Below are positions 1-5,709 of a stretch of DNA of 6,061 nt, piece by piece. Under the pieces are notes generated by a model, which had not been told where the DNA came from, ran no database searches, and saw only the letters and a program-made list of their open reading frames with translations. A program made the position numbers and the translations under genes. Within the stretch, counting starts at the first letter, position 1, and every line of letters starts with the position of its first letter. The stretch is from SMWD01 sp002729875 (GTDB lineage: Bacteria > Pseudomonadota > Gammaproteobacteria > Steroidobacterales > GCA-2729495): the NCBI GenBank assembly GCA_036010905.1, contig DASCMH010000012.1:1-6061 (forward strand), in the 5' to 3' direction.

Positions 1-2
1 AC

Positions 3-92
3 GACGTCGCCCGGGTGCGGCTCCGCCTGCATCGCGACGTTCAACCTGCCATCAACACCCCGATTGCAACACGCCTCTACCGATTCGAGTGA
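3..92 (+). other. Open 3' end of an unrecognised reading frame (possible gene tail)
   Basis: A 29-codon stretch, open from the window edge, ends in TGA at 90-92 and has GC-rich third positions (about 70%), as real coding DNA often does. Its peptide is arginine-rich and ends RLYRFE; I do not recognise it. It lies in the same frame as, and directly upstream of, the truncated dCMP deaminase, so that TGA blocks read-through into the relic. The opposite strand is also open here with similarly GC-rich third positions, so strand and reality are uncertain. It may be the tail of an upstream gene fused to the deaminase relic by a deletion. Confidence 0.25.
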
Positions 93-419
93 ATCGACTG
101 CTCAAACAAAGGTGGCTTATACTTCCTATTCGCTGGATATAACGGCAATGCATCTGGTCTGGAGAACACCTGTGACAGGGATGAGCCCGGGAATTGCGGC
201 TGTCTCCACTCAGAAGAAAATGCTGTGATCAACTGTGATGCCCCCCGTGAGACCAGGAAGTTCGTTTTCATCACCCACCTTCCCTGTGCCGCTTGTGCCA
301 AGCGTTTAATTAACCTGGGAAATATCGAAAAAGTGGTTTACAGGAATGGATACAGAAAGATGGACGCCATTGATGTGCTTGAATTTGTGGGTATAAAAGT
401 GCGCCAGTTTGATGAGTAA
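93..419 (+). pseudogene. 5'-truncated deoxycytidylate (dCMP) deaminase
   Basis: This is the C-terminal two-thirds or more of a zinc-dependent cytidine/deoxycytidylate deaminase, the family that deaminates dCMP to dUMP for thymidylate synthesis. The frame from 93 to the TAA at 417-419 reads GYNG, then a CDRDEPGNCGC segment, then HSEENAV with the zinc ligand His at 207-209 and the catalytic Glu at 213-215. PCAAC follows at 282-296 and supplies the two zinc-ligand cysteines. A VVYRNGYR segment and a C-terminal GIKV segment are also typical of the family. What is missing is the N-terminal helix and first strand (usually an RSTC...VG-type segment, roughly 40 residues). There is no ATG, GTG or TTG between the TGA at 90-92 and the GTG at 225. 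That GTG lies inside the HSEENAV motif, so a protein started there would lack the zinc-binding His and catalytic Glu and could not be active. I infer a dead gene fragment left by a deletion or rearrangement near 90-130. Less likely, several frameshifts hide the N-terminus. Confidence 0.85.
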
Positions 420-469
420 TAATAATTGAATAATTGGGTCAGGAGCAAAAAGAACTAGGGGGTCAGTAC

Positions 470-483
470 CACCCGAACGGGTG
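470..483 (+). repeat. Small GC-rich hairpin in the gap before the nitrilase
   Basis: CACCC (470-474) and GGGTG (479-483) form a 5-bp stem around a GAAC loop. No T-tract follows, so it is not a standard intrinsic terminator. It sits just after two direct copies of GGGTCAG (436-442 and 460-466). The block resembles the short extragenic repeats scattered in many gammaproteobacterial genomes, but one locus cannot show that. Confidence 0.25.
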
Positions 484-551
484 ATTGTTCTTGTTCAGAA
501 AACACGCCAAACTTTTGCGCTACAACATTCAAGAACATGTGCAATAGTTCA

Positions 552-560
552 AGAGGTGGA
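552..560 (+). promoter_or_regulatory. Ribosome-binding site of the nitrilase gene
   Basis: The AGAGGTGG stretch places a GAGG core (553-556) 9 nt before the ATG at 566. This fixes that ATG as the start over the second methionine codon six codons later. Confidence 0.7.
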
Positions 561-565
561 CCGCC

Positions 566-1663
566 ATGACCGATAGCAACAAAATGATTGAGCAATACAT
601 GGCGCTTGCTCTGCAACCTGTTTTACAAGGCGCGCACAAGCGTGCGGATATTATACGCAACCTCGACCATATTGCCGAAGTTTGCCGGGCTGCAGTCTGG
701 TTGTCGGCGATAGACCTTCCCGTGCGTTTGATCACGATCCCGGAGGGTGCACTGCAGGGCTTTACGGACGAGATATTCGATTGGGACCACGTTGAATACG
801 TAGATAAAACAGCAATAGATATTCCGGGTAAGGAAACAGAGTATCTTGGTGAACTCGCAAGAGACCTGGATACCTTCATCATCGCCCAGGCCAAGGCAAA
901 ACACCCTGAATTTCCCGAGCGCTTTTTCAACTGTGCTTTCGTGATAAATCCGCGCGGTGAGGTCATTCACAAACATTACAAAGTGCAGGTCTTCGCCCGT
1001 GAACATTCAACAGTACCTCACGATGTCTGGGACCGGTGGGTCGAGTTGTACGGCACCGGCCTCGATGCATTTTTCCCGGTGACGGATACTGAGATTGGCA
1101 GAATCGGCTGCATTATCTGCATGGAAGGCAGCTATCCCGAGACCGCACGCGGTCTGGCCATGAATGGTGCTGAGATCGTTTATCGGCCCAGTTATCCGGA
1201 ACCTTACGTGGCAAACGGTTTATGGGAAATTCAAAACCGCGCGCGTGCGCTTGATAATACAATGTACGTTGTTGCACCCAATCCAGCTGCATATTTGCCA
1301 ATGGAGGAATCACAATTCCCCATAGATACCTTTGGTGGAAATTCCATGATTGTCGATTATCAGGGACGTGTCATTTCCAATCATAAGGGTGGGGGTGGCG
1401 CCTCTTACGCAGGAGCTATAATTGACATCGAAGCATTGCGCCAGTACCGCGCTCGATCACGCTGGGGAAATTGGCTGAAAGATTTGCGCACAGAGCAATT
1501 CCGCCTCATTTACGATGAACCCTTGTATGAACAAAACCGCTGCCTGACCCAAGCACCGCTCAAACATGCCGAAAACGACAGCGTTGTCACGCAGGCCACT
1601 GAACGCATGTTTGACAGAGGCATATGGAAACGACCCTGGTACATGTCAAGTGGCCGAAAGTAA
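566..1663 (+). CDS. Nitrilase-superfamily carbon-nitrogen hydrolase (amidase-like)
   Basis: A 365-residue cytoplasmic enzyme with no signal peptide. Nitrilase-superfamily enzymes use a Glu-Lys-Cys triad to cleave non-peptide C-N bonds in amides, nitriles or carbamoyl compounds. All three are visible: Glu60 in IPEGALQGF, Lys139 in HKHYKVQVF and Cys185 in CIICMEGSYPE. Glu146 could be the second active-site glutamate seen in amidases. The CMEGSYPE motif followed by AMNGAEIVYR, and the length, resemble the aliphatic amidase/formamidase branch (about 345 residues) more than true nitrilases, but the C-terminal tail (about 300-365, ending in a Trp/Arg-rich segment) differs. The substrate is unknown. 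It stands alone on its strand, converges with the LuxR-type regulator 63 bp away, and has a good Shine-Dalgarno. I see no convincing sigma-70 promoter upstream, so expression may depend on an activator. The neighbouring receptor suggests an imported nitrogen compound as substrate, which is inference. Confidence 0.9.
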   Translation: MTDSNKMIEQYMALALQPVLQGAHKRADIIRNLDHIAEVCRAAVWLSAIDLPVRLITIPEGALQGFTDEIFDWDHVEYVDKTAIDIPGKETEYLGELARDLDTFIIAQAKAKHPEFPERFFNCAFVINPRGEVIHKHYKVQVFAREHSTVPHDVWDRWVELYGTGLDAFFPVTDTEIGRIGCIICMEGSYPETARGLAMNGAEIVYRPSYPEPYVANGLWEIQNRARALDNTMYVVAPNPAAYLPMEESQFPIDTFGGNSMIVDYQGRVISNHKGGGGASYAGAIIDIEALRQYRARSRWGNWLKDLRTEQFRLIYDEPLYEQNRCLTQAPLKHAENDSVVTQATERMFDRGIWKRPWYMSSGRK

Positions 1664-1726
1664 CTTCGAACACTAAAGCCAAACAATGCAGATGGAATTG
1701 TGTACCGATTTCTGTCCGAGATAGTG

Positions 1727-2494
1727 TTAGTGTGGTTTTGCTGCCGATCGCGCTGACAATACGCGTTGAACCAACTGCGCCCGGTTATGAACAACGAGAA
1801 CCTGGTAAATCTGCTTGAGGTGATGCCGCACTGTATTTTCACTAATACCCAGTCGACTGGCGATCACACGGTTACTTGATCCAATAATGGCGAGTTCAAG
1901 AACTTCCTGTGCACGTCCGGATATGCCACTCATCCTGTTTGACGACATTCGGCTCGAGGCCAATTCTCTTTTCAGCGCCTCCGTCTCATGGATGCGCTTA
2001 AAAGCAGCGCCTATTTCACTGCAAAGAAAACGCGCCGATGTGAGACTGTCCCGTTCAAAATATTTGCTGCCGCTTCGCGCAATGTTCAGCGTACCTTTGA
2101 CCTGACCGTCTACTATCAGTGGCGCCTCGATTGAATAATCCAATCCCCAGTTGGATAAAAAATCATGTAATGGTTGCTTGAGCCACTCTTGCGTGTCGAA
2201 CATACCCAAAGAGTGCGTAAACTTTTTTTTCTGCAACAGGCGCTTAAACAGTGGATCATTGTTGCGTAAATCTTCGTATTCATTCAGAAAAGTCTGATTT
2301 GCCCGATGAGAGAAAATGGCTTCTGTATTGAGATTATCGTCAAATAAATACATACCAAATGCATCGGCATCTACAAATTTGGGTGCTATGAAAAAAAAAG
2401 CCTTTTGCAAATCATCCAGGGAACGACTTCGATGGATAAGGGACGTTGCTAATGCAAGAGACTCTTGCTTTTGCATTGGATGTGAACCGACCAT
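1727..2494 (-). CDS. LuxR-family transcriptional regulator with GAF/autoinducer-like sensor domain
   Basis: A 255-residue regulator. The C-terminal GerE/LuxR helix-turn-helix spans about 189-245 (EVLELAIIGSSNRVIASRL, then ISENTVRHHLKQIY). Two usual consensus residues differ: the scaffold RE is RA (194-195), and IYxKLxV reads IYQVLVV. The N-terminal half (about 15-165) looks like a GAF or autoinducer-binding fold, with an NDPL motif at 79-82 and a strand pattern ending GTLNIARSG. I do not see the Trp/Tyr set typical of acyl-homoserine-lactone binders, so I favour a ligand other than AHL. A charged helical linker (165-185) joins the domains. No luxI-type synthase is in the window, so this is a solo LuxR. 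The start is ambiguous: the ATG at 2494 and an in-frame ATG at 2476 both lack a strong Shine-Dalgarno. It converges with the hydrolase and diverges from the receptor, so it could control either. Confidence 0.88.
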   Translation of the reverse strand: MVGSHPMQKQESLALATSLIHRSRSLDDLQKAFFFIAPKFVDADAFGMYLFDDNLNTEAIFSHRANQTFLNEYEDLRNNDPLFKRLLQKKKFTHSLGMFDTQEWLKQPLHDFLSNWGLDYSIEAPLIVDGQVKGTLNIARSGSKYFERDSLTSARFLCSEIGAAFKRIHETEALKRELASSRMSSNRMSGISGRAQEVLELAIIGSSNRVIASRLGISENTVRHHLKQIYQVLVVHNRAQLVQRVLSARSAAKPH

Positions 2495-2519
2495 TTGTAT
2501 CTAGTTTAACTGATCCTGA

Positions 2520-2660
2520 GTAGATGTGTTGCATAAAAAGAACACTGAAATTGAGGCACTTAATGGCGGTATCGTCCGTTATGGCGACGAGGTAGGTATC
2601 GCTTGCCCCCTGAATGGGACTGTAACCGCTTTGGTTAAGGGTGTAGAGGATAATTGGTAG
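2520..2660 (+). pseudogene. C-terminal relic of a ketopantoate reductase (PanE/ApbA family)
   Basis: The region before the receptor gene is not empty. Between TGA (2517-2519) and TAG (2658-2660) runs an open frame of 46 codons whose peptide contains DVLHKKNTEIEALNG, then IVRYGDEVGI and LVKGVE. This matches the C-terminal helical domain (ApbA_C) of 2-dehydropantoate 2-reductases, whose hallmark is TEID.LNG.IV..G...GI..P.N followed by LVK..E. The intact enzyme is about 300 residues and makes pantoate for coenzyme A; here the NADP-binding domain and most of the catalytic domain are missing. No start codon with a ribosome-binding site is present, so this is a dead fragment. One expected position is altered: the usual TP before N is CPL here. 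It may come from one of the PanE-like paralogues common in catabolic clusters rather than the biosynthetic gene. Confidence 0.8.
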
Positions 2661-2738
2661 CCATTCCCAGGGGGAATTTTGCCGACATTAAGCGTCATAA
2701 CTAACTGAAAAAACAATTAAAACCATCTCCTTCCCGCT

Positions 2739-2767
2739 ATCATCTAGACGGATATTCACGTTATAAT
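2739..2767 (+). promoter_or_regulatory. Candidate sigma-70 promoter of the TonB-dependent receptor
   Basis: A perfect TATAAT box lies at 2762-2767, 71 bp before the first possible start codon. The hexamer 17 bp upstream (ATCATC, 2739-2744) is a poor -35 element, and there is no extended -10 TG. A consensus -10 with a weak -35 fits a promoter that needs an activator, or one held down by the adjacent operator-like palindrome. Confidence 0.45.
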
Positions 2768-2780
2768 GCATATCTGGCTA

Positions 2781-2797
2781 GTTTACCGATGGTAAAC
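2781..2797. promoter_or_regulatory. Operator-like perfect palindrome upstream of the receptor
   Basis: GTTTACC (2781-2787) and GGTAAAC (2791-2797) are perfect inverted arms around GAT. The site begins 14 bp after the TATAAT box, so it would cover about +8 to +24 of the transcript, a usual place for a repressor operator. It does not match the standard lux box. The binding protein is unknown; the LuxR-type regulator in this window or an unlinked regulator are candidates. Confidence 0.5.
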
Positions 2798-2828
2798 AAC
2801 GCCAAAACATCAAGGCTTTTTATTTTCA

Positions 2829-2835
2829 AAAGGGA
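2829..2835 (+). promoter_or_regulatory. Ribosome-binding site that decides the receptor start
   Basis: AAAGGGA ends only 3 nt before the ATG at 2839 but 9 nt before the in-frame ATG at 2845. The spacing favours 2845 as the true start, giving a protein beginning MAKFTYRS, two residues shorter than the longest reading. Confidence 0.55.
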
Positions 2836-2838
2836 ACC

Positions 2839-5316
2839 ATGTCAATGGCGAAATTTACTTACCGTTCTATATTAGTGGCTGTTGGTTTAGCTATTTTATT
2901 ACCACCAACACAAGGCTTCGCTCAGTCCAGGGGCAGTTCACTTATCGAAGAAGTTGTAGTCACAGCGCGCAAACGAGAAGAGAGCCTGCAAGATGCGCCG
3001 CTCGCGGTCACAGCATTGACCGCTGAGCAACTCGATTTCCGCGGCTTGTCGGACATTGAGAACCTTGACCAATTTACCCCGAACTTGGTGCTAAAAACGT
3101 CGCCAACCTACTCGAACGTGACTAACGCGGCGGCCTACATCCGAGGTATTGGACAGAATGACTTCACGCCAGCTATCGACCCGGGCGTCGGTATGTATGT
3201 GGATGGCGTTTATCTTGGTCGATCGGTAGGAGCCATACTCAACCTTGTGGACCTTGAACGCATAGAGGTTTTACGTGGACCACAGGGCACGTTGTTCGGG
3301 CGTAACACTATTGGTGGGGCCATTGTTCTTTATAGTAAAAAGCCTAATGAAGAGTTTGGCGGCAAAGTTGATTTGAAATACGGTAAAGACAACCGAATCA
3401 ATGTTCGTGGCACTGTTAATGTGCCACTCACCGATAACTTGTTCAGCCGATTCAGCGTAGCCTCGTTCAGTCAGGACGGGTATGTAAAACGGGTGTCAGA
3501 TGGCACTGATTTTGGTGATGACGACACGATTGCAGCTCGCATCGGCTTACGGTGGCTGCCAAACGATAACTTGGATATAAATTTCGCCGCTGATTACTCG
3601 CGAGATCGAGAAAATGGCAGCCCTGCTCTGCTGACAGGCTACCAGCCCATCAGCCTTGGCCTTGCTGCCGGCGGTGGTCCTTCGCAGCACACGGCAGCTA
3701 ATACCATTGCTGCGCAATTGGCTACCGGTGGCCCAGCCTCATTTGACGGTGGTGAGTTTTTTGATGTAACCCATCCGAGTGGATTCCCATTCCAGGCCCT
3801 CGCTTGTGAGGCACCGAGTAACACAAACAACCCACTTTGTGCTAATTCAAGTTTCTTTGATGACGGCAGTAAGAATAAAAATTTTGGCACTGATCCTACA
3901 TTTGCGGAACTTGATGTATGGGGTGCTTCGTTGACCATCGATTGGGAAATTAATGACACTTTAGCGGTTAAGTCGATTTCTGCCTGGAGAGAATTTGACG
4001 GTCATTTTGAAGGCGACCAAGACGGCACCCCTGTGAGAGTGTCTTATTTAATTGACATTTATGAACATGAACAGTTTTCACAGGAATTACAGTTATTGGG
4101 AACAAGTTTTGATGACAGATTGGATTGGATTATCGGTGGGTATTTCTTCAACGAACAGGGAAAAAATATCAACCCGGTAAGGTTTTCCCAAGTTAACATA
4201 CAATCCGGTGGTCATTATGAAAACGAAGCCTGGGCTGTATTTGGACAGGGCAACTGGCACATTAATGACCAGCTAGACCTCACACTTGGTCTGCGTTACA
4301 CAGAAGACAGCAAAGATTATTTACCGGATCAGTTCTTTGAAGCCTTTCCAATTGGTCCATTACCGTTTACCTGTCCTGCTGGATTACCTGCACCACCAGC
4401 GGCGGTATGCGGTGTAGGCGACAGGGTTCTCCCATTCGAGACGGTAACGCGAGAAACAACTGAATTCGTGCCGATGGTCAATCTGTCCTATCGATGGAAT
4501 GAGGGCTTGATGACCTATCTCATGTACTCTGAGGGCTTTAAATCTGGTGGGTATACGCAACGTATTTTTCCACCAGAACCAAGTCTGCCAGGTTTTGAAC
4601 CTGAGTTCGTGAAATCTTATGAGGTCGGATTGAAGTACGATGGTTGGGATAACAGATTGCGGTTCAACCTTGCTTTCTTCTTTACCGATTACACGGATGT
4701 TCAATTACTCACAACGGACCCATCACGTCTGGGGCCATTTGTAACCAATGCGGGTGACGCAGAAGTTACTGGTTTAGAGATGGAAACGGTCGTTAATCCG
4801 GCCGAAGGATGGTACATCTCGGGTTCAGTCGGAATGCAAGATCCCGAGTGGACATCTCTAAATGACACGGTTGTAGGATTAACCTTGGATAGTCGCTTCC
4901 AGTTTGTTTCAAAATGGACTACGAACGTACAAATATACAAAGAAATTCCAATAGGGAATTGGGGCTTCCTCACGCCAAGATTGGAGTGGTCTTACAGAAC
5001 GAAGTGGGGTACCAATACAGCCGGTTTGCCACGTGAGAATGGAGCCACAGAGGCGGTTAACGTGGGACCATTAGCTGGCGTGCCGCTGTCTTTCGGAGTA
5101 GCAAACCCGAATCTTCTCAACGATGAGCTCCATCTGCTAAATGCAAGTGTTAGATGGGATGTTAAAGATACTGGGCTTAGTTTGAACGCAGGCATTGATA
5201 ACATCACTCATGAACAATACCAAGTTTTTGGTAACTATCAGGATGCTTTTGGTTTCACTCAGCAAACCTTTCATCGAGGTAGGGAGTGGTATATCTCGGG
5301 TAGCCTTGAGTTTTAA
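2839..5316 (+). CDS. TonB-dependent outer-membrane receptor
   Basis: An 825-residue receptor that would import a scarce substrate across the outer membrane using TonB-ExbBD energy. Residues 1-28 are a signal peptide (basic start, hydrophobic core, GFA cleavage site before Gln29). A TonB box follows at about 36-43 (IEEVVVTA). The plug domain (about 50-168) carries YIRGIGQ, GVGMYVDGVYLGR and the conserved IEVLRGPQGTLFGRNTIGG (142-160). The rest is the 22-strand beta barrel, with family landmarks GFKSGG (566-571), YEVGLKYDGW (594-603) and a C-terminus YISGSLEF ending in Phe, the outer-membrane assembly signal. Length and architecture are normal. Two cysteine pairs (323/334 and 512/524) lie in loop-like insertions and could form surface disulfides. 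Its style matches the catabolic, siderophore-independent receptors abundant in sphingomonads and marine gammaproteobacteria; the ligand is unknown. The translation start is probably the ATG at 2845. It is a single-gene unit with its own promoter region and terminator. Confidence 0.95.
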   Translation: MSMAKFTYRSILVAVGLAILLPPTQGFAQSRGSSLIEEVVVTARKREESLQDAPLAVTALTAEQLDFRGLSDIENLDQFTPNLVLKTSPTYSNVTNAAAYIRGIGQNDFTPAIDPGVGMYVDGVYLGRSVGAILNLVDLERIEVLRGPQGTLFGRNTIGGAIVLYSKKPNEEFGGKVDLKYGKDNRINVRGTVNVPLTDNLFSRFSVASFSQDGYVKRVSDGTDFGDDDTIAARIGLRWLPNDNLDINFAADYSRDRENGSPALLTGYQPISLGLAAGGGPSQHTAANTIAAQLATGGPASFDGGEFFDVTHPSGFPFQALACEAPSNTNNPLCANSSFFDDGSKNKNFGTDPTFAELDVWGASLTIDWEINDTLAVKSISAWREFDGHFEGDQDGTPVRVSYLIDIYEHEQFSQELQLLGTSFDDRLDWIIGGYFFNEQGKNINPVRFSQVNIQSGGHYENEAWAVFGQGNWHINDQLDLTLGLRYTEDSKDYLPDQFFEAFPIGPLPFTCPAGLPAPPAAVCGVGDRVLPFETVTRETTEFVPMVNLSYRWNEGLMTYLMYSEGFKSGGYTQRIFPPEPSLPGFEPEFVKSYEVGLKYDGWDNRLRFNLAFFFTDYTDVQLLTTDPSRLGPFVTNAGDAEVTGLEMETVVNPAEGWYISGSVGMQDPEWTSLNDTVVGLTLDSRFQFVSKWTTNVQIYKEIPIGNWGFLTPRLEWSYRTKWGTNTAGLPRENGATEAVNVGPLAGVPLSFGVANPNLLNDELHLLNASVRWDVKDTGLSLNAGIDNITHEQYQVFGNYQDAFGFTQQTFHRGREWYISGSLEF

Positions 5317-5340
5317 CGTTCAGTCTTTACTTTTGCTGGT

Positions 5341-5373
5341 AAAAGCCGCACCCGAAAGGTGCGGCTTTTTTTT
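5341..5373 (+). terminator. Strong Rho-independent terminator of the receptor gene
   Basis: A GC-rich stem GCCGCACC (5345-5352) pairs with GGTGCGGC (5358-5365) around a CGAAA loop, followed by eight T residues (5366-5373). Four A residues before the stem pair with the T-tract and give a short T-run on the other strand, so it could work in both directions. It starts 24 bp after the receptor stop codon. Confidence 0.95.
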
Positions 5374-5448
5374 GCACACAGACTGCCTCCAGGAACGAAT
5401 CGGATGATCGGCAGTGCTCAACCCCGGCTCTTTATCCGTGGAGAATAT

Positions 5449-5559
5449 TCAGGCTGCGTCAATACTTGCGGGTTTCGAATCTGACACCTGAACGGTTTCC
5501 TTAGAACGAACCCGAACAAGAACACCGAGAAAGAGAGCGAAAAAAAAGCGACGGGCGAA
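5449..5559 (-). pseudogene. Possible C-terminal relic of a membrane transporter
   Basis: On the minus strand a 36-codon stretch runs from just after a TAA (5562-5560) to TGA (5451-5449). The peptide begins hydrophobic (FFFALFLGVLV), turns basic (RVRSKE) and ends in a polar tail DSKPASIDAA. That is how the last transmembrane helix and cytoplasmic tail of a major-facilitator-type permease usually look. There is no start codon. It lies convergent to the receptor gene with the two-way terminator between them, as expected for the end of a real gene. An eight-base homopolymer (5540-5547) near the N-terminal end may hide a frameshift into another frame. No family-specific motif remains, so the call rests only on composition and layout. 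Confidence 0.3.
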
Positions 5560-5677
5560 TTATCGCAAGGAACCTGCCTTTGTATATTTTGTGACAGGTA
5601 AATGGAGAACGTTATTCCTATATTTTGTTATCTTTGATCAGTCCGGTAATCCCCCCGGAAAATAACAGCGTTTAGAA

Positions 5678-5707
5678 GTAGAATTTTCCACTGACAGGAG
5701 ATTCTAC
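5678..5707 (+). promoter_or_regulatory. Hairpin that masks the orfA ribosome-binding site
   Basis: GTAGAAT (5678-5684) and ATTCTAC (5701-5707) are perfect inverted arms. As RNA the stem can extend four more pairs inward (two of them G-U) and takes in GGAG (5697-5700), the orfA Shine-Dalgarno 9 nt before the ATG at 5710. Several IS elements use such a structure to block translation from read-through transcripts that start outside the element. That role here is inferred from position. Confidence 0.55.
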
Positions 5708-5709
5708 AG

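Noticed and set aside
529..1006. Minus-strand open frames of 145 and 127 codons overlapping the hydrolase gene
   Set aside because: They lie opposite a clear catalytic protein, have no recognisable motifs and are explained as shadows of its codon pattern.
1669..1728. AACACTA (1669-1675) and TAGTGTT (1722-1728) inverted repeat between the convergent hydrolase and regulator genes
   Set aside because: Arms are only 7 bp with a 46-nt loop, AT-rich and without a T-tract, so it is not a credible bidirectional terminator.
1887..2105. Plus-strand open frame inside the LuxR-type gene
   Set aside because: It is antisense to a clear HTH regulator and shows no ribosome-binding site or family features.
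2781..2797. Reading the receptor palindrome as a classical lux box
   Set aside because: The arms lack the CTG/CAG half-sites and 18-20 bp length of lux boxes, so binding by the local LuxR protein is only a possibility.
5195..5407. Plus-strand open frame running from the receptor 3' end across the terminator
   Set aside because: It spans a strong intrinsic terminator and overlaps the conserved receptor C-terminus, so it is not a gene.
486..5524. An 11-bp match TGTTCTTGTTC (486-496) and its reverse complement at 5514-5524
   Set aside because: Several 11-bp matches are expected by chance in a 6-kb window; the flanks do not match.
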